Assembly: GCF_003290125.1 (NCBI RefSeq)
Contig: NZ_QMKH01000001.1
Coordinates: 620,001 to 684,000 of the forward strand
Direction: 5' to 3'
Length of the DNA stretch: 64,000 bases
From: Microvirga flavescens
Lineage (GTDB): Bacteria > Pseudomonadota > Alphaproteobacteria > Rhizobiales > Beijerinckiaceae
The notes below the pieces were generated by a model. That model made no database searches, was not told where the DNA came from, and was given only the letters and a program-made list of their open reading frames with translations. The translations under genes and the position numbers were made by a program. Below, one piece after another: positions 15,864 through 23,307 of this stretch. Each line of letters opens with the position of its first letter. The first letter of the stretch is position 1.

Positions 15864-17464
15864 CAACGGTCATCCCGGACGGCGTCGAGTACTTGCGCCA
15901 CGATTTCAGCAATCTGCTTTGCTAGCTGAGGTGGGACGGCGTTTCCGACCTGATGATACTGCGCCGTGCGCGGTCCTGCGAAAAAGTAATTGTCGGGGAA
16001 AGTCTGAAGGCGTGCTGCCTCCCGCACGGTTAGGCTGCGACACTGCGCAGGATCATAATGGATGAAATAGTGTCCATCCTTGGAGATATGGGACGTGATG
16101 GTGGTGGAGACCTGATCTGCGAGTTGCACCCTGAAGCGGTCTGAAAACATCTTGCCTGTGCGACCAAGCTCGACATTCCTATGCTCCGGCAGCAGGCCCT
16201 GGGGGAAGTCTGCCAGCCTGGGGCTGCGTCCTGTCTTCTGCGCAAAAGTGGCAGCGTAGAGATATCGCCTGAGATCAGAGGCCATGTGGCTTCGCGCTTC
16301 GTGCGCGGTCAGCACCCGAAGCCGCTCGTCATAGAGGCTGCGTAGCACATCATGCGCGGGCCGGCGCATAGGATACCGCGTGGACGAAACTGCGCGAGGC
16401 GATTTCACCTCGATCAGATTGTGGAAGTCGAGCGCGCGGGCGATTTCGCTCGCGTAGGCTGCACCGTTCAACTGGCGGCGAACATTCATGCTCGATATGG
16501 CCCGCAGTTCATTCAGCCAGGCAACCGCACTGTCCTTCTCCTTGGATAGACCGCTGCGTATGGATGGCAGCGATCCAATCGCTTCTTGGACCGTCGGGGC
16601 GGCCACCTTTTTCAGTGTTCCAGGGCGGACCTTGAGGTCACTTCGGATGCCGACAATGAACATACGATGCCGGGCCTGAGGGATACCGTGTTCTTCGGCA
16701 CGCACAACAAACAGACGAGGGTCCACTTCCTCATCCGTCATGTCCTTTTCGGTCAGCGAATACAGCTTATATGTCAGATTTTTCGGGGCGTCGGGAATAG
16801 CGGTATACGGACGGGAGAGATCGCGCACAATCCGCGTGATCGCCGATTTGCCTTCTATGGTCGCGGAAAGCAAACCTTTAACATTCTCCATCACGAACAC
16901 CGGCGGGCGGTGGTCGGCAATGATCCTGAGATATTCGAGGTAGAGTGTGTGGCGCTCATCCTGCTCGAAATCAGAGTGGCCCATCATCCTTGAACGCCCG
17001 ACAAGCGAATAGGCCTGACAGGGAGGGCCTCCGACAAGCGCCCATCGACGGCTTCCGCCAATCCGCCTCCGGATGATCCCCTGCACTTGTGCATGAGATT
17101 CTGGGCCGAGCGAAATCCGCAGAGCGGATAACGCCGCATGATGATGCGCATCGGGATAGCGCTGGTAAAGCTGATCGCGAGAAATATCTCCGGCGAGAAA
17201 CGCATAATAGTCGTCTGGCGCTTCGCCCTCCGGGAACTGTCTGATGAAGTGCCGCAGGAGTAGGGTCTGATGTGAGAATTCATCCCGCTCAATCGATACG
17301 ACGCTGATGAAGCGGGAGCGTCCTTTCTCATCCGCACTTAGGGCAAAGCCTTCCCCGAGGCCGCCCGGACCAGCGAACAGATCGACCACCGGGTATGCGA
17401 GGGCGCGCGCCCGTCGCCAGTGCTGCGTCGACATCTCTTCTCTAACTTTATTCCATCCGTGCAT
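15863..17464 (-). CDS. dcm: DNA (cytosine-5-)-methyltransferase
   Basis: A 533-aa C5-cytosine methyltransferase. Motif I is VVDLFAGPGGLGEGF, motif IV GGPPCQAYS with the catalytic cysteine, motif VI VFVMENVKGLL, motif VIII GIPQARHRMFIVG, and motif X YHQVGNAVPPQLAKQI at the C-terminus. It is longer than a minimal enzyme, with an insertion between motifs I and IV and a target-recognition region around residues 350-460. The target sequence cannot be told from the protein. I chose ATG 17464, 7 bp after the antitoxin stop; ATG 17434 is equally possible because neither has a strong ribosome site. It probably marks self DNA for the operon's nuclease arm. Confidence 0.92.
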   Translation of the reverse strand: MHGWNKVREEMSTQHWRRARALAYPVVDLFAGPGGLGEGFALSADEKGRSRFISVVSIERDEFSHQTLLLRHFIRQFPEGEAPDDYYAFLAGDISRDQLYQRYPDAHHHAALSALRISLGPESHAQVQGIIRRRIGGSRRWALVGGPPCQAYSLVGRSRMMGHSDFEQDERHTLYLEYLRIIADHRPPVFVMENVKGLLSATIEGKSAITRIVRDLSRPYTAIPDAPKNLTYKLYSLTEKDMTDEEVDPRLFVVRAEEHGIPQARHRMFIVGIRSDLKVRPGTLKKVAAPTVQEAIGSLPSIRSGLSKEKDSAVAWLNELRAISSMNVRRQLNGAAYASEIARALDFHNLIEVKSPRAVSSTRYPMRRPAHDVLRSLYDERLRVLTAHEARSHMASDLRRYLYAATFAQKTGRSPRLADFPQGLLPEHRNVELGRTGKMFSDRFRVQLADQVSTTITSHISKDGHYFIHYDPAQCRSLTVREAARLQTFPDNYFFAGPRTAQYHQVGNAVPPQLAKQIAEIVAQVLDAVRDDR

Positions 17465-17471
17465 GGGCGCT

Positions 17472-17669
17472 TCAGTTTCCAGCCTGCCGACGCAGATCAG
17501 AAGTATTTTCACGCTTGGCATATGCATTGGAAAGTCGCCGGAACTCCTCGACACTGACAACGACCACAACTGGTCGACCATGCTTTTCTACTTGAACCGG
17601 CTCTGCCCTAGCTTGATCCAGCAGCAGCCCGAAGCTGTTCTTGGCGTCCTTGGCAGACATGGTTTTCAT
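17472..17669 (-). CDS. Phd/YefM-type antitoxin, orphan
   Basis: A 65-aa protein with the Phd/YefM fold: MSAKDAKNSFGLLLDQARAE at the N-terminus, then PVQVEKHGRPVVVVVSVEEF. GGAAGG stands 5 bases before the ATG. Such proteins bind their own promoter and neutralise a toxin encoded downstream, but no Doc, RelE or other small toxin gene follows; the next gene is the methyltransferase, 7 bp away. It may be a leftover, an antitoxin against a toxin elsewhere, or an autoregulator recruited to control the defence operon. It is the first gene of that operon. Confidence 0.8.
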   Translation of the reverse strand: MKTMSAKDAKNSFGLLLDQARAEPVQVEKHGRPVVVVVSVEEFRRLSNAYAKRENTSDLRRQAGN

Positions 17670-18093
17670 GTGATCCTTCCCACTATGAATAAGCCATTTT
17701 AGCTATTTTATAACGACCCGCAACCGCAGTTGGAATTGAACGTTCACTCGATCCACCCGAACCCGTGCTTGACGAGCGCATCACCGGCCTGACAGCGACT
17801 CGCGATCAGGCGCGGCCTGCTCTGACTGGGCTCGACGGTGGTCCAAAAGAGTGGTACAAACGCTTCCAGTAGGCAGATCGTAAGCTATTGATTTTACTGG
17901 TTAAAGGAGCGGATTGGCACAATCCTCTCCTGGGCACCAACAACACCCTAAGGTGTTGATCCGCAAAGAAATCCAGACAATGCAAGGCTTACAGGCTCCC
18001 CAAGTGACACAAGTGGGGTAGTCCAAACGGCCCCATGTCTCGGTCCTGTTGAGACGGGGCTTATGGCCGCTGCGGGATGAGATTTTCCCCGTT
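17670..18093. other. Boundary spacer between the defence operon and the core genes
   Basis: About 424 bp. The promoter of the defence operon should lie at 17670-17720, where the sequence is AT-rich (ATTTTATAACG on the plus strand). A possible recombinase remnant follows at 17732-17872. The remainder up to the MFS stop shows no gene, RNA or clear repeat. Confidence 0.45.
17732..17872 (+). pseudogene. Possible 3' remnant of a serine recombinase
   Basis: An open stretch ends in TAG at 17870. It reads LDERITGLTATRDQAR and then a short tail, which resembles the coiled-coil C-terminal part of large serine site-specific recombinases. Nothing upstream continues the gene (an in-frame stop lies at 17711), so if real it is a fragment. 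The match is short and coiled-coil-like, hence low confidence. A recombinase scar here would fit the edge of the island. Confidence 0.3.
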
Positions 18094-19611
18094 TCAGGCA
18101 CTCGTCGAGCGATACCCGAAGTAACCGCTGAGTATTGCCGCCACCGCGCAGATCAAGGCGACGGCGCCAAAACCCGTGATGGTCGCCCGCGCATAAAGTT
18201 CTGTGACCGACGCTGCAGCAGACGAGTCGATCGGAGCCGGCGGAGGGGCGCCAAATGTCGTTTGCGCCAAGATCGCTGCGATTGTCGGGTCGGCCGACAT
18301 GGCGATGTGTTGAAAGCCGAGTATCGCGACGGCGCCCAGACTGGCGACGGCCATCAGGCCGGCGACGCGGGAGATGGCGTTGTTGATGCCCGAGGCCACG
18401 CCCACCCGGTCGGCGGGCACTGAGTTCATTACCGTGGTTGAAAGAGGCGCGACGGTGATCCCCATCCCGAACCCCATCAATGTCATGACGGGAACGATGG
18501 CGGCCCAATACCGCCCGTCGGCAGCGGCGAGAACGAGAAGACCGAAACTCACCCCGGTGATGATCGGTCCGATCGTGAGAAGGGGCCGGACGCCGAACCT
18601 GTCGGCCAGCGTCCCTCCCACCTGTGAGAGCAGGGCCATCACAAGAGTGAAGGGCAGGAAGACCGAGCCGGCTCTTGTCGCCGAATACCCGTGTGCTTCG
18701 ATGAGCGTCGAGGGAAGAAAGAAGAGTGCCCCGGCAAGTGCGAAGTACAACAGAAGCGTCAAGGCGTTGACGCCTGCAAAAGCCTGCACCTGAAACAACT
18801 CGAGCGGCATCATCGGGGCGGCGGCGCGCTTTTCATGCAGGACGAATAGGCAGAGCAGCATAGCTCCGATCATAGAGAAGAAAAGATCGAGTCCGTGTGC
18901 GCCGCCCGTTTCACTAAGAGATGTCAGGCCAAGCGTCAGGCAGCCGAGGCCCACAACGGCGAGACCGCCGCCAAGCCAGTCCATGCCCACGGCATGTGAG
19001 GGATGCACATTCGGCACCTGCTTCCAGCACATCCAAAGAGCAAGGCATGCGACCGGGACGTTGATCCAGAAAATCGCCTGCCACGGGCCGATATCGATGA
19101 GCCAGCCACCGAGAATAGGACCAAGTGCTGCCGCGATGCCCGAGGCTGCGGCCCAGGTTCCGATGGCTTTCCCGCGCTCCTCTGGAGGAAAGTTGGCGCT
19201 GATCAGCGCCAGCGAGCCGGGAATCATGAGTGCTCCACCAATCCCCTGAACGGTTCGGGCTGCGATCAACATTTCCGCGGACCGGGAAAGGCCGCACCAG
19301 AGAGAGGTGAGGCCGAAGAGACCGATCCCGATCATGAAGACGCGCTTCAGGCCATAAGCGTCACCTGCAGCACCACCTAACAACAGGAAGGCTGAAAGCG
19401 TGAGCCCATAGGCATTGGTGATCCACTGGATCTGCGAAAGCGAGGCCGCCAGGCTCTCACGCATCTGCGGCATGGCGACGGTGACCACGGTTCCGTCAAT
19501 GAAGGCGAGGCTGGAAGCCAGAATGGCTGTCCATACGACGTAGGGCTTGGCGGCGTCCGGACAGGAGGAACGGGACGGACGGCGTTCGTCTTGGGCTGTC
19601 ATCTCGATCAT
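18094..19611 (-). CDS. MFS efflux transporter, DHA2 family (EmrB/QacA-like)
   Basis: A 505-aa inner-membrane drug:proton antiporter with about 14 hydrophobic segments, the size and layout of the DHA2 subfamily. Motif C-like LALISANFPPEERGKAIGTW, GIAAALGPILGGWLID and DRFGVRPLL are visible; the N-terminus begins transport at VVWTAILASSLAFIDGTVV with the acidic residue typical of this group. No membrane-fusion partner is adjacent, so it may work alone. Either of two in-frame ATGs (19611, 19602) could be used. It is followed upstream by a DJ-1/PfpI gene on the same strand; substrate unknown. Confidence 0.88.
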   Translation of the reverse strand: MIEMTAQDERRPSRSSCPDAAKPYVVWTAILASSLAFIDGTVVTVAMPQMRESLAASLSQIQWITNAYGLTLSAFLLLGGAAGDAYGLKRVFMIGIGLFGLTSLWCGLSRSAEMLIAARTVQGIGGALMIPGSLALISANFPPEERGKAIGTWAAASGIAAALGPILGGWLIDIGPWQAIFWINVPVACLALWMCWKQVPNVHPSHAVGMDWLGGGLAVVGLGCLTLGLTSLSETGGAHGLDLFFSMIGAMLLCLFVLHEKRAAAPMMPLELFQVQAFAGVNALTLLLYFALAGALFFLPSTLIEAHGYSATRAGSVFLPFTLVMALLSQVGGTLADRFGVRPLLTIGPIITGVSFGLLVLAAADGRYWAAIVPVMTLMGFGMGITVAPLSTTVMNSVPADRVGVASGINNAISRVAGLMAVASLGAVAILGFQHIAMSADPTIAAILAQTTFGAPPPAPIDSSAAASVTELYARATITGFGAVALICAVAAILSGYFGYRSTSA

Positions 19612-19673
19612 TCAAAGAACCTTACGAGACGTCGGGATGGTAGCGATTGGCGGCTCGCGACAGCGAAAATCGG

Positions 19674-20348
19674 TTAGCCGACAAGCTTGAGGAGTTCCTG
19701 GGCGGCAGCGACTGACGACGCCGGGTTCTGGCCTGTAATCAGGCGACCATCGACGATGGCGAAGCTCTTCCAGTCGGCAGCCTTTTCATACCGTCCTCCA
19801 AGCCGCTTCAACTCGTCCTCGACGAGGAATGGAACGACGTTGGTGAGTTGGACAGCCTCCTCCTCGGAATTGGTGAAGCCCGTGACGCGCTTGCCCCTGA
19901 CGATCGGTTGGCCCTGATAGGTCACGCGGTGCAGCACGGCTGGTCCGTGGCATACGGCGGCAACAGGCTTGCCGGCGTTGTAGAACGCCTCGATCAGGGC
20001 GATTGAAGTCGGATCGTCGGCGAGATCCCACATCGGGCCGTGACCGCCTGGATAGAAGACGGTGTCGTAGTCGTTGGCCTTGATGTCGCTAAGCTTGATG
20101 GTGTTGGCCAAGGCGGCCTGCGCGGCCGGGTCCTTCTTGAACCGCGCCATTGCCTCAGTCTGGTTGCCAGGTTCATCGCTCTTGGGGTCGATGGGCGGCT
20201 GTCCGCCCTTGGGCGAGGCAAGCGTGATCCCGGCGCCGGCGTCCTTGAAGACATAATAGGGCGCGGCGAACTCCTCGAGCCAGAAGCCGGTGGGCTTGCC
20301 GGTATTGCCGAGCTTATCGTGCGAGGTCAGCACCATCAGGATCTTCAT
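19674..20348 (-). CDS. DJ-1/PfpI family protein, type 1 glutamine amidotransferase-like (Hsp31-like)
   Basis: A 224-aa cytosolic protein of the DJ-1/PfpI superfamily. The nucleophile elbow is VAAVCHGPAVLHRV with the catalytic cysteine and adjacent histidine; the acidic partner lies in the N-terminal GFWLEEFAAPYYVF region. This pattern is seen in Hsp31-like chaperone/glyoxalase III-type proteins, so methylglyoxal detoxification is plausible but unproven. I chose ATG 20348 because GGAG lies 7 bases upstream; the longer frame starts in low-complexity sequence. It lies 62 bp upstream of the MFS gene and could be cotranscribed with it. Confidence 0.85.
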   Translation of the reverse strand: MKILMVLTSHDKLGNTGKPTGFWLEEFAAPYYVFKDAGAGITLASPKGGQPPIDPKSDEPGNQTEAMARFKKDPAAQAALANTIKLSDIKANDYDTVFYPGGHGPMWDLADDPTSIALIEAFYNAGKPVAAVCHGPAVLHRVTYQGQPIVRGKRVTGFTNSEEEAVQLTNVVPFLVEDELKRLGGRYEKAADWKSFAIVDGRLITGQNPASSVAAAQELLKLVG

Positions 20349-20550
20349 GGGCGCGCTCCTTTGTCTGGCCCGCGCGTCACTGGCAGCGCGAAGTTTCAAA
20401 GGCTACAGCAGGCGAAAAATTCAAAACCCTTTCACGGGTTCGATTATAGCTCTCGAACGAAGTGCGATGAGTGTATCAAAGATAACCTACACCTCGCCAC
20501 CGTTCACATTAAGGCGATGCGGCAAACTTATTGGCGCGCTGCGTATATGG

Positions 20551-20571
20551 CAGACCTTCCTCGAAGGTCTG
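20551..20571. repeat. Perfect 9-bp inverted repeat
   Basis: CAGACCTTC and GAAGGTCTG enclose CTC. It lies in the 292-bp gap between the pepT stop and the DJ-1 gene. It is a hairpin of unknown role, possibly part of a bipartite terminator with the structure at 20584-20607. Confidence 0.45.
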
Positions 20572-20583
20572 CTCCAATATCAA

Positions 20584-20607
20584 GGCGGGTCCGTTCTCAA
20601 ACCCGCC
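20584..20607 (-). terminator. Possible terminator of pepT
   Basis: GGCGGGT and ACCCGCC pair around a 10-base loop, 34 bp after the pepT stop on the minus strand. The following minus-strand bases (TTGATATTGG) are only modestly T-rich, so termination efficiency is uncertain. Confidence 0.35.
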
Positions 20608-20640
20608 GCTCTTATTCCACCCCAGACGGGCCGCCGGTCT

Positions 20641-21876
20641 TTAAGCCCGCTCCTCCCAGAGCTTGGCGAGTTCGACGATGGTGGTGACGGCCTTTTCCAT
20701 GTCCTGGCTGCTGACGAATTCGAGCGGGGAGTGGAAGGCGTGGCCGCCGGCGAAGAGGTTGGCGCAGGGAAGGCCCATGAAGGAGAGGCGCGAGCCGTCC
20801 GTGCCGCCGCGGATGCTGCCGCGCACGGGGGTCATGCCGGCGCGTTTGATCGCCTCTTCCGCGTAGTCGATGATCCCCGGGTGCTGGTCGAGCACGGTCT
20901 TCATGTTGCGGTACTGTTCCTTGACCGTGAAGGTGTAGCTGGAGCCCGGATAGCCCGCCAGCACCTCCTTAGTGATCTTCTCCAGCAGCGCCTCCTTGGT
21001 CTTGAGGCCGGCTTCCGTGAAGTCGCGGATGATGAATTCGAGGTTCGCCTTTTCCATCACGCCCGACACGCCGGTCGGATGGATGAAGCCGTCGCGGTCC
21101 TTCGTCGTCTCGGGGGCCATGTCCTTCGGCAGGCGGTCGATGACGGCGCCCGCGATCCTGATGGCGTTTTCCATCTTGCCGTAGGCGAAGCCCGGATGGA
21201 TCGCCACGCCCTTGATGGCGATCTCCACCCCATCGGCGGAAAAGGTCTCGTCCTCGATGGTGCCTGCCGTCTCGCCGTCCATCGTGTAGCCGAAATCCGC
21301 GTCGAGCTTTTTAAGATTGACCTTGTCGACCCCGCGACCGATTTCCTCGTCGGTGGTGAAGAGAATGCGGATCGCGCCGTGCTTGATGTCCGGGTTCTTG
21401 ATGAGGAATTCGGCAGCCGCCACGATCTCCGCGATTCCCGCCTTGTCGTCGGCGCCGAGCAGCGTCGTGCCGTCGGATGTCACGATGTCGTTGCCGATCA
21501 GGCCCTTCAGCACCGGATGGTCGGCGACGCGGATGACTTGGCTTGGATCGCCCGGGAGCTTGATGTCGCCGCCCTGATAGTTCCTGACGATCTGCGGCTT
21601 GACGTTGGTGCCGGAAAAATCCGGTGCCGTATCCATATGGGCGCAGAAACAGATGACCGGCACGTTGTTCTTCGCCGTCGTCGCCGGAATGGTCGCATAG
21701 ACGTAGCCGTGCTCGTCGAGATGCGCGTCTGAGATGCCGATCTCGAGAAGCTCCTCGACGAGAAGGCGCCCGAGGTTCTTCTGCTTCTCGGTCGAAGGCT
21801 GGGTCGGGGACTTGGCGTTGGATTGGGTGTCGATGACGACGTAACGAAGGAAACGGTCGGTAACGCTGGCGGCCAT
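20641..21876 (-). CDS. pepT: Peptidase T (tripeptide aminopeptidase)
   Basis: A 411-aa zinc aminopeptidase of family M20 that removes the N-terminal residue of tripeptides in the cytoplasm. Metal ligands are recognisable in CFCAHMDTAPDF (His and Asp), LLGADDKAGIAEI (bridging Asp), TTDEEIGRGVD (catalytic Glu pair) and the C-terminal FAGGHAFHSPLEFVS. GGTDGSRLSFMGLP is characteristic of PepT. Length is normal. It follows slyX by 40 bp on the same strand, so trhO-slyX-pepT may form a transcription unit. Confident call. Confidence 0.95.
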   Translation of the reverse strand: MAASVTDRFLRYVVIDTQSNAKSPTQPSTEKQKNLGRLLVEELLEIGISDAHLDEHGYVYATIPATTAKNNVPVICFCAHMDTAPDFSGTNVKPQIVRNYQGGDIKLPGDPSQVIRVADHPVLKGLIGNDIVTSDGTTLLGADDKAGIAEIVAAAEFLIKNPDIKHGAIRILFTTDEEIGRGVDKVNLKKLDADFGYTMDGETAGTIEDETFSADGVEIAIKGVAIHPGFAYGKMENAIRIAGAVIDRLPKDMAPETTKDRDGFIHPTGVSGVMEKANLEFIIRDFTEAGLKTKEALLEKITKEVLAGYPGSSYTFTVKEQYRNMKTVLDQHPGIIDYAEEAIKRAGMTPVRGSIRGGTDGSRLSFMGLPCANLFAGGHAFHSPLEFVSSQDMEKAVTTIVELAKLWEERA

Positions 21877-21916
21877 GTCGCGATCCAGTTTTGCGAGGGA
21901 GAACGGGGGAGAAAAA

Positions 21917-22141
21917 TCAGTAATGAGGCGGCGGTGGTTCTTCGCGGCCTGTGGAGAGGCGCGCGGTGTGCTCGGCCTCCTGCACGCGGTCGCGAAGAGC
22001 GGCGACCTGGCGGGTCAGGCTGTCGATCTGCTTCCACTGCGCGGTGACGGTCTTGTTCAGGTCCTCGATGGTCTCTTCCTGATAGGTGAGACGTGTCTCC
22101 AGCCTGTCGATGCGTGCTTGCAGGGCTTGTGTGTCACTCAT
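21917..22141 (-). CDS. slyX: SlyX family protein
   Basis: A 74-aa coiled-coil protein. Heptad-like [20 protein letters not shown] continues through [20 protein letters not shown] and ends in the proline-rich EEPPPPHY tail that is typical of SlyX. The family is widespread in Proteobacteria and its molecular role is unclear. The start codon overlaps the 3' end of trhO by 8 bases, indicating translational coupling. Confidence 0.9.
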   Translation of the reverse strand: MSDTQALQARIDRLETRLTYQEETIEDLNKTVTAQWKQIDSLTRQVAALRDRVQEAEHTARLSTGREEPPPPHY

Positions 22142-22904
22142 CTCGCGTCGCGCCTCCGTTGGCGGGTGCTACGTCCGGGCGCTCGACGAGCCCGTGGCCG
22201 AGGGCGACGCGCTCGTCGAACACGAAGCATCCGCCGTCCCACAGGCTTTCCTCTTCCGGCACATCTTCGAGATATTGCAGGATGCCGCCCTTGAGGTGGT
22301 AGACCTCCTCGAAGCCGCGCGAGAGCATGTATGAACTCGCCTTCTCGCAGCGGATGCCGCCGGTGCAGAACATGGCGACCTTCTTGTGCTTCGCGGGATC
22401 GAGCGTGCGCTCCACATAGGCCTTGAAATCGCTGAAGCGCTCGATCTTCGGGTCGAGCGCGCCGCGGAACGTGCCCATCTCCACCTCGAAGGCATTGCGC
22501 GTGTCGAGCAGCACGAGATTGGGCTCGTCGAGGAGCTTGTTCCAGTCGGCGGGGTCCACATAGGTGCCAACGAGCTTCGTCGGATCGGTGTCGCGGTCGC
22601 CCAGCGTCACGATCTCTTTCTTGAGGCGCACTTTCAGCCGCTGGAACGGCATTTCGGAGGCGCCGGAAAACTTCAATTCGAGATTGTCGAGGCGGCTGCC
22701 GAAAAGAGCGCCCTCGCGAAGCTCGGCTATCAGCGCGTCGATGTCTTCCGCCGTGCCGGCGATGGTGCCGTTGATCCCCTCCTGGGCCAGAAGGAGCGTG
22801 CCTTTCAGGCCGAGAAGCGCGCAGAGCGCATAAAGCGGCTCTCGCAAATCCCGGAAATCCGGCAGTGCGACGAACTGGTAGAGGGCGGCAACTTTATAGG
22901 TCAT
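22134..22904 (-). CDS. trhO: tRNA uridine(34) hydroxylase, rhodanese-type
   Basis: A 256-aa protein of the TrhO/YceA family, which hydroxylates U34 of certain tRNAs in an oxygen-dependent way (5-hydroxyuridine, precursor of cmo5U/mcmo5U). An N-terminal acylphosphatase-like domain ([19 protein letters not shown]) is followed by a rhodanese domain with active-site loop [16 protein letters not shown], then [15 protein letters not shown] and [20 protein letters not shown]. All family landmarks are present and length is normal. It is the first gene of the presumed trhO-slyX-pepT unit. Confidence 0.94.
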   Translation of the reverse strand: MTYKVAALYQFVALPDFRDLREPLYALCALLGLKGTLLLAQEGINGTIAGTAEDIDALIAELREGALFGSRLDNLELKFSGASEMPFQRLKVRLKKEIVTLGDRDTDPTKLVGTYVDPADWNKLLDEPNLVLLDTRNAFEVEMGTFRGALDPKIERFSDFKAYVERTLDPAKHKKVAMFCTGGIRCEKASSYMLSRGFEEVYHLKGGILQYLEDVPEEESLWDGGCFVFDERVALGHGLVERPDVAPANGGATRDE

Positions 22905-22947
22905 CGGGACGATTTATCAGGCGGGGAGCCTTCGGGAAAGGCGTCCC

Positions 22948-23172
22948 TCAGTCCCTAACGCTCACCGAGAAGATCTCGTAGCCGGCCCCGTCGACGAGGC
23001 GCACCCTCTCCACCCCGAGGGCGCGGGCCTGCGGCTGGCGGGCCCTCTCGAGGATCTTGAGCGCGCGCTTTTTGGCCGTCTCGACAGAATCGACCCGGAC
23101 CATGATGCGCCGGACGAGGGCCGCGCCCTCGTCTTCGGGTCCGATGGATTCGATACGAAAGATTTCCGGCAC
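22948..23172 (-). CDS. Conserved hypothetical small protein
   Basis: A 74-aa soluble protein (MPEIFRIESIGPEDEGAALV). The layout of alternating hydrophobic and charged residues, with a central helix (ETAKKRALKILERARQ) and a terminal strand (GYEIFSVSV), suggests a small alpha/beta fold. I do not recognise the family. It lies 43 bp upstream of trhO on the same strand. The coding pattern is good, with third-position GC bias like its neighbours. Confidence 0.55.
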   Translation of the reverse strand: MPEIFRIESIGPEDEGAALVRRIMVRVDSVETAKKRALKILERARQPQARALGVERVRLVDGAGYEIFSVSVRD

Positions 23173-23249
23173 CGGCGGCCTCCAAGGTTGCGCCGGTCTT
23201 AGCAGCTTCGAGCGGGGTTCGGAAAGGCCCGCCCTTTCGGCCCGCGAAA

Positions 23250-23294
23250 AGCTAAAAATGAGCGCGGCGCGAGAAAGTTTCCCGCGCCGCGCTC
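23250..23294 (-). terminator. Strong rho-independent terminator of the RTX gene
   Basis: GAGCGCGGCGCG (23260-23271) pairs perfectly with CGCGCCGCGCTC (23283-23294) over an 11-base loop. On the minus strand it is followed by ATTTTTAGCTTTT. It lies 14 bp beyond the RTX stop, a textbook intrinsic terminator. Confidence 0.85.
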
Positions 23295-23307
23295 TGTCCC
23301 CACGATC

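Noticed and set aside
20290-21732. 480-codon frame antisense to pepT
   Set aside because: pepT has complete metal-site motifs on the other strand; this frame is low-complexity.
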